A DNA stretch of 22,313 nt from a virus, in IMG/VR virus record IMGVR_UViG_3300000115_000227, positions 1-22,313 of that record. One strand, written 5' to 3'. Under the pieces are notes generated by a model. That model was not told where the DNA came from. It saw only the letters and a list, made by a program, of their open reading frames with translations, and did not search any database. The position numbers and the translations under genes are program-made. Positions 9,192 through 16,605 of the stretch are shown piece by piece (position 1 is the stretch's first letter; each line of letters begins with the position of its first letter).

Positions 9192-10646
9192 ATGGGCTTA
9201 AAGATTAGAGATACATTTAATAATGAGGGGGCATTAAATAATGCTGATTTTAAAGGAAGAAGTATTATAGACTCTTCCCACACATCTATAAATTCTATAA
9301 CGGATGATTTAATTTTGGGCAGTTCAATTTCATCATCCCCCGAAATAACAGGTAGTTTATCGGTAATTAAAGATTTATTTATAGATACTAGTACTTTACA
9401 AATAAAAAGATTTTTTGAGGGTGTATCGTCTACTATAATCCAACATCAACATAATCAAGTACCTTTAACTATAAACTACGATTTAGGTCAAGAATGTATG
9501 GTGACTTTTTTTAAAATCCACCAACCTCCAATATCTTCCCAATTTATTAATACAACAGGTCTGTTAAACGAACGTACACAATTCTCATCATTTATAAGAA
9601 ACGTAGAATTTTCGGGATCAAATGATAATTCTAATTTTACCCCTATAACCCAATTAAAAGATCCAGGAAATCAAATATCCACACAAAAAATCGAAACCCA
9701 ATTTACTAATCCCAACCAATTTAGATATTATAGATTTAAGTTAAGTGAATTTGGGACAAATCCTGATAACAATAATGATGTATATGATTATTTAGTAACA
9801 AGTAGTATTTTTATCTCAGAAATTACATTAGAAAATAAAGAATCTATTAATAAAATTAATCGAAATGCAATTTTACCCTCCATTTTTTCTGCCCCACCAA
9901 TAAGATTATATAGGGGTTGGAATATGATTGGATACAACCTACCTTATAAGTCTGATATATTCCAAGCAATGATAGGTTTATTTGAATCTCTTCCCGGACA
10001 TTTTAGTAATTATGTTCAAATAATAAAACAAACAGATGGAGCATTTCGAGCTTTTAACCCAGTACAGGGGGGTACACTTGGAGAGTTACTCCCTCATGTA
10101 GGTTACATGATTTTCCTTCTTGACACAGCACCATCTTCTTTTACCACATCATTTAAATTTGGTAGATCATCAATAGCACAAGATATAACACCCGATGGGG
10201 GAAATTATCAGTTAATAGGTTCTGATCTATTTTACACAAACAGATCAGATTATATATCAGTATCAAATGAAATGACTTTTGATGTGGAAGAAGGTTGGCA
10301 ACATATTGCATTTCCCCGATTCCATACCCAACCTATACACCAAGCTTTACGGGCCGCATTTGCCGACACAGGTGATGAAAGAATTGAATATGACCCCGTT
10401 ACTAATACATTTACACCTGACCCTTATAGTTTTCCTTTACAATCGGGTAGGGTTCACATACAGCAATTCATTAATATAATAAAAACGGTTGATGGAACAT
10501 TCCAATCATATTATAATGGCCAAACAGGAGGATCTCTTTTTCATTTAAACTCTAATGAAGGATATATGGTATCTTTCTTAAGACCCGTAACCCTAAGGTT
10601 TGCGGGGGACCCCTTAAAAAGCTCTTTACCCCTTATAGATCAATAA
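9192..10646 (+). CDS. Fibre- or whisker-like protein with a discoidin-like module and two GW..GY domains (484 aa)
   Basis: The start lies one base after the giant fibre's TAA, so the two are probably translated together. The N-terminus (about 1-65) has fibre-type residues including EITGSLSVIKD. Residues about 70-215 look like a discoidin-like sandwich, with NVEFSGSNDNSNFTPI, then FRYYRFKLSEFG, then ISEITLE. The C-terminal half holds two related domains. One begins RGWNMIGYNLP (Gly242-Trp243), contains VQIIKQTDGAFRAFNPVQGG and ends with GYMIFLL. The other begins EGWQHIAFPR (Gly368-Trp369), contains INIIKTVDGTFQSYYNGQTGG and ends with GYMVSFL. GW-x-x-x-GY domains of this kind occur in secreted bacterial surface proteins, notably of Bacteroidetes. 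The gene lies just upstream of neck-type genes, the position of the T4 whisker gene wac. That parallel is positional only, and no fibritin coiled coil is seen. Confidence 0.75.
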   Translation: MGLKIRDTFNNEGALNNADFKGRSIIDSSHTSINSITDDLILGSSISSSPEITGSLSVIKDLFIDTSTLQIKRFFEGVSSTIIQHQHNQVPLTINYDLGQECMVTFFKIHQPPISSQFINTTGLLNERTQFSSFIRNVEFSGSNDNSNFTPITQLKDPGNQISTQKIETQFTNPNQFRYYRFKLSEFGTNPDNNNDVYDYLVTSSIFISEITLENKESINKINRNAILPSIFSAPPIRLYRGWNMIGYNLPYKSDIFQAMIGLFESLPGHFSNYVQIIKQTDGAFRAFNPVQGGTLGELLPHVGYMIFLLDTAPSSFTTSFKFGRSSIAQDITPDGGNYQLIGSDLFYTNRSDYISVSNEMTFDVEEGWQHIAFPRFHTQPIHQALRAAFADTGDERIEYDPVTNTFTPDPYSFPLQSGRVHIQQFINIIKTVDGTFQSYYNGQTGGSLFHLNSNEGYMVSFLRPVTLRFAGDPLKSSLPLIDQ

Positions 10647-10680
10647 ACATAATAATAAAATTGTAGTATTTGAAAAAAAA

Positions 10681-10692
10681 TTATATTTATAT
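10681..10692. promoter_or_regulatory. TTATATTTATAT motif in the gap before the connector genes
   Basis: The 66-base gap between the 484-residue protein and the connector block carries TTATATTTATAT, and the same 12 bases recur at 16565-16576. The core TATTTATA (10684-10691) is the exact reverse complement of the T4 late promoter box TATAAATA, but every gene here reads the other way. It could be a divergent promoter-like element, a different type of promoter box or a processing site. Function is not shown. Confidence 0.3.
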
Positions 10693-10712
10693 GGGAACAA
10701 ATTAACTAAATT

Positions 10713-11861
10713 ATGGCAAACATTTCTATATGGCCCGGCTCATCATCATTTTTTCCAGGAGACACACCTTTTGGATTTTATGATAGTGATACCCAATTTC
10801 AATCTGACGCAGATAAAGTTGCAGATTGGTGTGTAAGACGTTTGGGATATCCTCTTGTAGACATTGAATTACAAGCAATAAATTTATTTACTTGTTTTGA
10901 AGAAGCTATTAATGAATATGGATCACAACTTTATCACTTTCAAATAATAAATAGTTTCCATACTTTAGAGGGAACAGCAACAGGATCAAAACTAAATGAT
11001 AGTATAATTGCTCCTAATTTAGGTAATACAATTAACATCGCAGAACAATATGGTAGTGAAGCTGATGGGGCAAGTGGAAATTATAAATTAGAAAAAGGAA
11101 CATTAAATGTAAATGCGGGACAACAAAGTTATGATTTAATGACAGATGTAGGCTCTACTATAAGTGGTTCAGAAGCAGTTTATTTAAAACGAGTTTACCA
11201 TTACGCCCCCGCCGCAATTAATAGATATTTTGACCCCTACGCAGGTACAGGAACAGGAATACAATCATTAATGCAATCATTTGGGTTTGGTAACATGTCA
11301 CCAGGTGTTAACTTTATGATGATGCCTATGTATTTTGACGTTTTAAAATTACAAGCAATTGAATTAAATGATGCAATTAGAAAATCAGCATATCATTTCG
11401 ATGTTGAAAATAATAGATATTTAAAATTATTTCCCATACCTAAACAAAGTTATACTTTACATTATGAGTATGTTTTAAAATCAGTTGCCAACAACCCAGT
11501 AAAAGACACAACGGGGGGTATAACTAATTTATCAAATGTACCCTACACTCATCCTACATATAAATTTATTAACGAACCTGGAAGACAGTGGATTCGTAGG
11601 TATGCTTTAGCATTAGCTAAAGAAATGTTAGGAAGTGTAAGAGGTAAATATCAATCTATACCTATCCCAGGATCTGATACCACTTTAGATTTTGCTAGAT
11701 TATTAAGTGAAGCCTCAGCTGAAAAATCAGCTTTAATTGAAGAATTAAAAACATTCTTAGATGAAACTACCCGAGTTAAACAACTTGAAAGGCAAAACCA
11801 AGAAGCACAATTAACACAAGAAACTTTCTATAAGGTTCCTTACCCAATCTACATAGGATAA
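10713..11861 (+). CDS. Putative neck or head-tail connector protein, T4 gp13/gp14-type role (382 aa)
   Basis: I recognise this as a family common in uncultured marine T4-like phages. It begins with a GDTPFGFYDSD segment, followed by VADWCVRRLGYPLVDIEL at about residues 36-53 and then TCFEEAINEYGSQ. The middle has RYFDPYAGTGTGIQSL and a FGFGNMSPGVNFMMMP stretch, then YHFDVENNRYLKLFPIP. A conserved C-terminal part follows (RQWIRRYALALAKEMLGSVRGKY, then IPIPGSDTTLDF), ending VPYPIYIG. Family members are usually annotated only as structural or neck proteins. The connector role is inferred from that annotation and from position after fibre or whisker genes and before other small virion proteins, as in T4 wac-13-14. 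The start at 10713 follows the longest A/T-rich gap upstream and has MAN at its N-terminus. The stop overlaps the next start in TAATG. Confidence 0.65.
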   Translation: MANISIWPGSSSFFPGDTPFGFYDSDTQFQSDADKVADWCVRRLGYPLVDIELQAINLFTCFEEAINEYGSQLYHFQIINSFHTLEGTATGSKLNDSIIAPNLGNTINIAEQYGSEADGASGNYKLEKGTLNVNAGQQSYDLMTDVGSTISGSEAVYLKRVYHYAPAAINRYFDPYAGTGTGIQSLMQSFGFGNMSPGVNFMMMPMYFDVLKLQAIELNDAIRKSAYHFDVENNRYLKLFPIPKQSYTLHYEYVLKSVANNPVKDTTGGITNLSNVPYTHPTYKFINEPGRQWIRRYALALAKEMLGSVRGKYQSIPIPGSDTTLDFARLLSEASAEKSALIEELKTFLDETTRVKQLERQNQEAQLTQETFYKVPYPIYIG

Positions 11862-12202
11862 TGATAAAATTAACAGACATATTAACAGAATTACTTAATA
11901 CTTTTGAAATAACGGCTTTATTGTCTTCTGATAAAAAAACATCAATTACAGAAATATTAGATCAAATTAGAGCTTTACGAAAAATAACTACTGTAAGGAA
12001 TGTAACCCCACCTGAATATATGACTCAAAGTTCTTCTGAACACACTATTTTAATTTTAAAATTAGTAACAAGAGGAAATCCTAAACAAGATTTAGAATCT
12101 ATTAAGAATGACATTTTAACCCAAGGTAAAGATAGAACTGATTTAAGAATACCAGGAGTAAAATCTTTTAAATATAAATATGAAACTTTAAAACGTAAAT
12201 AA
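11861..12202 (+). CDS. Small conserved virion-block protein of unknown function (113 aa)
   Basis: Not recognised. The start ATG shares its A with the preceding TAA (TAATG), and its own stop shares its last base with the next ATG in the same way. Its translation is therefore probably coupled to both neighbours and its product needed in similar amounts. The N-terminal 40 residues look helical (LTDILTELLNTF, ITEILDQIRALRKI). The C-terminal part has an apparent beta-alpha-beta pattern (HTILILKLVTRG, then KQDLESIKNDIL) and a basic tail ending YETLKRK. There is no signal peptide, membrane segment or catalytic motif. Being embedded in the connector block suggests a small head-tail joining or completion protein, which is only inference. 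Confidence 0.6.
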   Translation: MIKLTDILTELLNTFEITALLSSDKKTSITEILDQIRALRKITTVRNVTPPEYMTQSSSEHTILILKLVTRGNPKQDLESIKNDILTQGKDRTDLRIPGVKSFKYKYETLKRK

Positions 12203-12750
12203 TGGCTTTATTTGGGGGATCACGAGACATATCATTATTTAATACTGTAAGTAAAGAACTTATAAATGATATTATTCAAACTGAAATAGCTTATTATAAA
12301 TTTACATTAGAACATACTAAAACAAACGTTTATGGTGAATCTCCCCAAAAAAATTACTATGAACCTCTAAAAATAGCAAGTTTAATAGATAGAAGTGACC
12401 AAACATGGTCATCAGACGAATTTGGTCCGGATGTAAATCAAATAATTAAATTTACTTTTTTAAGAAAAGAATTCATTAATTTAAATTTATTTTCAGATGT
12501 AGGCGATTTAATACTTTTTAGAAATAACTTTTATGAAGTAGATAGTAGAACTGAAAACCAATTAGCTTTTGGTAAAGATCCAGATTATGCATTATCATCA
12601 GAAACCTCTGATTTTGGGGGGAATTATTCAATTACTTTAAATACACATATTTCAAGAGTTGAAAAACTAAGTTTGGTTCCCCTAAGAGGGGGGAAATATC
12701 CCACAACAACCCAATCTTCAGGAGGGGAAGCAAATAGATTAAGTATATAA
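12202..12750 (+). CDS. Putative head-completion or connector protein (182 aa)
   Basis: The family is familiar from T4-like marine phages, where it follows a neck protein. The N-terminus reads MALFGGSRDISLF and leads into a helix with ELINDIIQTEIAYYKF. The centre has NVYGESPQKNYYEPLKI, then IDRSDQTWSSDEFGPDVNQIIKF, and the later part VGDLILFRNNFYEVDSRTENQLAFGKDPDY. The last pattern, a beta strand with an aromatic turn followed by YEVD, is typical of small beta-barrel connector or tail-completion proteins. The C-terminal 20 residues are low-complexity Gly/Ser/Thr. It overlaps the preceding gene by one base (TAATG) and ends one base before the next gene. A role at the head-tail joint is inferred from position; it could equally be a T4 gp14-like neck protein. 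Confidence 0.6.
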   Translation: MALFGGSRDISLFNTVSKELINDIIQTEIAYYKFTLEHTKTNVYGESPQKNYYEPLKIASLIDRSDQTWSSDEFGPDVNQIIKFTFLRKEFINLNLFSDVGDLILFRNNFYEVDSRTENQLAFGKDPDYALSSETSDFGGNYSITLNTHISRVEKLSLVPLRGGKYPTTTQSSGGEANRLSI

Positions 12751-12751
12751 A

Positions 12752-13774
12752 ATGGCAGATAATAAAATAATAAACCCACGAAGACCTATCCCCACAAGGG
12801 GAAATGATAAATTAAGAGAAAATTTATTATCGGGGTTTACTGACAGTTTTCCATCTGAATCACCCCCACCTTTATCTGATAAAACTAATAAGGGCAACAT
12901 TACAACAAGAAAGGATGACACTGTAGGAGAAGTCCATATAGGTTTAGAAGACCATGATAAAGCTATAGCATACTATTTCGAAAATATAATTAAGCCCCAT
13001 GTATTAGTAGATGGAAATCAAACAAAAGTACCCGTATTATACGGTTCAGCTGAAAGATGGAAATCAGTCCAACAAGATGGGTATTATAGGGATAAAGAAG
13101 GTAAAATACAAACACCACTAATTTATTTTAAACGAAACAGTATTGAAAAACGAAGAGATTTAGGTAATAAATTAGATGGGAACAACCCCCAAATGTATTA
13201 TACATTTCAAGAAAGATACACTAAAAAAAACCAATATGATAATTTTTCAGTATTACAAAACAGACAACCTCAAAAGGAATTTCATCGAATTGTAATACCC
13301 GATTTTGTAAAAATAACTTACACAGCTACTATATGGTGTGATTTTATATCACAAATGAATGGCCTAATAGAAGCTATAAATTATTCTTCTGATTCTTATT
13401 GGGGGGACCCCGAAAGGTTTAAATTTAACGCTCAAATCGATAATTATACTAATATTACGGAAATTACCCAAGGGGATAATAGAATAGTTAAAACTGATTT
13501 TACAATTACTTTACAAGGATATTTAGTACCTAAAAGTATTAATAAACTATTATCTCAACAATCACAAAAATCATTTAGTAAATCTACTTTTATAATTAAT
13601 AATGAAGTATCTTTAGTAAAATTAGGAGGACCCCCTTTAGGAAGCACTAGAAGAGATGAACAAGTACCACAAGATAGAGGTAGTGTTAGAGAATTATCTA
13701 ATGGATTAAATATTGAACACCTTATAGAAGGAATTGGTTTTATGGCAATAGAAGATGATTTTATAATATTTTAA
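12752..13774 (+). CDS. Conserved phage virion protein, possibly tail terminator or connector (340 aa)
   Basis: It starts one base after the preceding stop. The first 65 residues are charged and Pro-rich (NPRRPIPTRGN, SESPPPLSD) and probably disordered. The folded core begins near residue 66 with VHIGLEDHDKAIAYYFENII and KPHVLVDGNQTKVPVLYGSAERW, followed by PLIYFKRNSIEKRRDLG. Then come MYYTFQERYTKKNQYDNFSVL, FHRIVIPDFVKITYTATIWCDF, INYSSDSYWGDPERFKFNAQIDNY and TDFTITLQGYLVPKS. The last 70 residues look variable. I recognise this set of motifs as a widespread family in large marine and environmental phages whose exact role I do not know. Its size (T4 gp15 has 272 residues) and place after neck-type genes make a tail or sheath terminator possible. 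The evidence is order and length only. Confidence 0.6.
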   Translation: MADNKIINPRRPIPTRGNDKLRENLLSGFTDSFPSESPPPLSDKTNKGNITTRKDDTVGEVHIGLEDHDKAIAYYFENIIKPHVLVDGNQTKVPVLYGSAERWKSVQQDGYYRDKEGKIQTPLIYFKRNSIEKRRDLGNKLDGNNPQMYYTFQERYTKKNQYDNFSVLQNRQPQKEFHRIVIPDFVKITYTATIWCDFISQMNGLIEAINYSSDSYWGDPERFKFNAQIDNYTNITEITQGDNRIVKTDFTITLQGYLVPKSINKLLSQQSQKSFSKSTFIINNEVSLVKLGGPPLGSTRRDEQVPQDRGSVRELSNGLNIEHLIEGIGFMAIEDDFIIF

Positions 13775-13784
13775 ATAAATAAAA

Positions 13785-16541
13785 ATGGCAATAACTAATA
13801 GATCAGTTTTAAAAGATAGTTTCCAAAAGGGAGACAAACCTAGACAACAGGATTTTGAAAATCTTATAGATTCATTTTTACATTTAAAAGATAATACTGA
13901 TTCACCCCTAATTTTATCTTCTATATCTGCTAGTGATTCAGGATTAGTAATAAATTCAGCCTCATTTGGTCAAATATATGGTAATTTAACTGTTAGTGGT
14001 AATATTGTACCCATTGTCGATAGTAATAGTATTACATCATCTTTTAGTTTAGGAAGTGAAACACAAGTTTGGAAAGACTTATATGTAAGTGAGGATTCTA
14101 TTAAATTTATGAGGAAAAATCCTGATGATTTTCAAAACCCTACACTTTTAGCTAAAATATCTATAGAAAAAGAAACAGGACCATTTGGGACATCTAAAGG
14201 TACAGATGATGTAATAAAATTAAGGAAGGCTGATGGTAACCACATGGATATGGAAACCAGACAGCTTCAAATAGGTAAAAGTAGAGCTAAAGGTTGGACA
14301 ATGAATGACGGTGAAGGTCATACTAGTGTGGATGTATATGGGAAATTCCAACAATATATGGGGGATGGAAAAGGCCAACAAATGTTAATGAGACCTGAAT
14401 ATGAAGCTATGTCATTATATGGTAGAAAATTCAAAACTCACACCTTTAACGCCCAGGGAGCAGGTAGTGCTACAATGGCACTTTATAATTTAGATGGAGA
14501 TAAAAATGGTTTCTTTAGAGTTGAAAAAGGCTCATCTTTAGCGGGTGTAGGTACACCACTTTTTGAAATTCATGAAGGTAAACAACACACATTTTATGGA
14601 ACTGACAGTGTTGTAAAAGTAGAAGGAACAGTAGAATCTACAGGTGGTACTTTTACAGGAGGTAATACTACTATAGAAAACGCAGTTATTTCCCAACCAG
14701 GTGTAATATCCCAATCAATTACAATAGGATCGTCTACAGAACCTGCTACACACACTATGGAGGGGGTAGGTACAGATTATAGAATTAAAATAGCTGACAA
14801 TCAATATAAACAAATTTCTACAATTACATTTATATCGTCTACAAGTTATATAAATACTTCTAGTCTACAAGATGCTACATTACCCGCATCAGGTGCATTT
14901 TACTTTGCTAAACAAAATGGAGATTTCTTTACATTTACATTTAATACCCCCGAACAAGAAATAGCAAACACAGACATATCAGGGTCAATATTTGAACAAA
15001 ATGTATCTTCTCCTGTAAATGGATCATATCAATCATCAGGATCTAGTGGTAAATCCACTGGTATTAATTTAGCTAATCTAATAAGTAATGTAATTGATAA
15101 TCAATCAGGATTTAGTACTGTAATTGAGGGTAATAAAGTAATAGTTACTAATGATAACCCAGGTAGAGCTGTAGATGCTAGTACATCATTTCCGGCAACA
15201 ACAGCTTCTATATCTACTACTGTACCAGGAGGTGGTGTTATAATAAGGATTAATGAAGGGTCAACTCTTAAAATAATTTCACCTCAACCGACTATAGTAG
15301 CAAATTCATCTGAAGGTACTGTTGTTTTAAGTGATCCTGATATTTTAGGTGGGGGTGATATAACAATTAACCCAGATAATGGTGGTAATCCAACTGTACT
15401 CTCACAAAATGTTACAATTCCGGCAAACCAAGTATCATATTGGACCGTAGGTTCAAATATACCAGGTACTTATTTAGGAAACACACCAGATCTAGGACCA
15501 ACAGGCGGTACCAATACAGGTATACAAATTGGGGCCAATTTAAGTGTACTTCATGATGGTATTTTTATAAATGGAGAAGAAATCGTACAGGCATTTCACA
15601 CGCATCATTATTCACCATATAATGTTAAATTAAGAATTGAAGAGGGGGCTCAACTACATATTATATCAGAAACAAATGTTTTAAGCACAGATGAGGGAAC
15701 CGTAATCACAGGAACAACAGTACTTGATGTAACTAGCACTGACAATTCGGTAGATATTACGGGGGTTGATGGTTCAGATACCTTAAATGTACAAGGTGGT
15801 AATGCATATTATGATGTTTCTCAAATGTCTATGGATATTACACAAGGGGGATTTTTTGGTATTGGGGTATCAGGCTCTACTTATGCTCAAAATTTAGCTA
15901 ATATTAATATGCTATTAACAGTTGAGGGGGGTGTAGTAGAACAATATAGTAATGATATAGTAATTACATCTTCTGTATTATTATCACAACAAAAACATGG
16001 TAATGGAAAAGTTCTTCATGTAAATAGTGGATCAGGATTAACACTACAAGAAGCCTACCCCGAAAACACATACTCTACTGTTCAGGGTATGTACCCCTCA
16101 GAACTTTATAACAGACCGGGTAATCTACGTTCTGTTCCTGGAGGCGGTACCTCAGGTTCATGGGGAGTATTAGAAATTTCATTACCTTCAGCAGTAATAG
16201 GTACTTCTTTTCATATTCGTAATGCAGTGCCTACTTCTGCAGGATTTAGTGGTGTTCATACATGTAGTGTACATGATGTAACAAACCAAAACACTTCTAT
16301 TCCTGAAATTGTCCTCTCACTTCCATACCCATCATTAATGGGAACCCCCTCTATAAAAATTTCACCTAGTGGGTCTAATAAATTTCACTTTGGGGCTACT
16401 GGAGCCCCAGGTGTAGCTGGTAAAGCAGTTACATTTACCTCTCAATCTATGCATGGTGGTAATTTCATAAAATTATATTGCATATCACAGTCTCACTGGA
16501 TGATACAAGAAGTAGGGGGAGATTTAGTAGATGAAGCATAA
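13785..16541 (+). CDS. Tail-fibre or baseplate-associated adhesin-like protein (918 aa)
   Basis: The N-terminus MAITNRSVLKDSFQKGDKP followed by QQDFENLIDSFLHLKD is a familiar beginning of phage fibre proteins and likely the attachment end. An LGSETQVWKDLYVSEDSIKF module lies at about residues 88-107. Residues 110-280 (including HMDMETRQLQIGKSRAKGW and YEAMSLYGRKFKTHTF) are unlike the ITASG shaft and probably globular. About 350-480 is a Ser/Thr/Asn-rich beta region. Two related segments, IIRINEGSTLKIIS (near 484) and KLRIEEGAQLHIIS (near 613), suggest a domain duplication. Just before the second is FHTHHYSP, a His cluster. The last 180 residues are Gly/Ser/Pro-rich and end HWMIQEVGGDLVDEA. 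The start follows 10 A/T-rich bases after the preceding gene. A host-binding or decoration role is inferred. Confidence 0.75.
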   Translation: MAITNRSVLKDSFQKGDKPRQQDFENLIDSFLHLKDNTDSPLILSSISASDSGLVINSASFGQIYGNLTVSGNIVPIVDSNSITSSFSLGSETQVWKDLYVSEDSIKFMRKNPDDFQNPTLLAKISIEKETGPFGTSKGTDDVIKLRKADGNHMDMETRQLQIGKSRAKGWTMNDGEGHTSVDVYGKFQQYMGDGKGQQMLMRPEYEAMSLYGRKFKTHTFNAQGAGSATMALYNLDGDKNGFFRVEKGSSLAGVGTPLFEIHEGKQHTFYGTDSVVKVEGTVESTGGTFTGGNTTIENAVISQPGVISQSITIGSSTEPATHTMEGVGTDYRIKIADNQYKQISTITFISSTSYINTSSLQDATLPASGAFYFAKQNGDFFTFTFNTPEQEIANTDISGSIFEQNVSSPVNGSYQSSGSSGKSTGINLANLISNVIDNQSGFSTVIEGNKVIVTNDNPGRAVDASTSFPATTASISTTVPGGGVIIRINEGSTLKIISPQPTIVANSSEGTVVLSDPDILGGGDITINPDNGGNPTVLSQNVTIPANQVSYWTVGSNIPGTYLGNTPDLGPTGGTNTGIQIGANLSVLHDGIFINGEEIVQAFHTHHYSPYNVKLRIEEGAQLHIISETNVLSTDEGTVITGTTVLDVTSTDNSVDITGVDGSDTLNVQGGNAYYDVSQMSMDITQGGFFGIGVSGSTYAQNLANINMLLTVEGGVVEQYSNDIVITSSVLLSQQKHGNGKVLHVNSGSGLTLQEAYPENTYSTVQGMYPSELYNRPGNLRSVPGGGTSGSWGVLEISLPSAVIGTSFHIRNAVPTSAGFSGVHTCSVHDVTNQNTSIPEIVLSLPYPSLMGTPSIKISPSGSNKFHFGATGAPGVAGKAVTFTSQSMHGGNFIKLYCISQSHWMIQEVGGDLVDEA

Positions 16542-16564
16542 CTATTTATTTTTTTAAAATTTTA

Positions 16565-16576
16565 TTATATTTATAT
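16565..16576. promoter_or_regulatory. Second copy of the TTATATTTATAT motif
   Basis: It lies in the 64-base gap between the 918- and 452-residue fibre genes, 29 bases before the ATG at 16606. It is identical over 12 bases to 10681-10692 and again contains TATTTATA. It is preceded by a T-rich stretch (16552-16563) without a hairpin. A promoter, processing site or chance AT-rich sequence are all possible. Confidence 0.3.
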
Positions 16577-16605
16577 AACGAACCAAACATCTAAAACTAA
16601 CACAA

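Noticed and set aside
10279-10479. A 66-codon + strand frame inside the 484-residue gene
   Set aside because: It is out of frame within a well-supported gene with recognisable domains and has no features of its own.
12173-12180. TATAAATA as a T4-type late promoter for the 182-residue gene
   Set aside because: It lies inside the end of the previous gene, the octamer is expected by chance in AT-rich DNA (another is inside the giant gene near 8872), and the two genes are already coupled by TAATG. Kept only as part of the motif finding.
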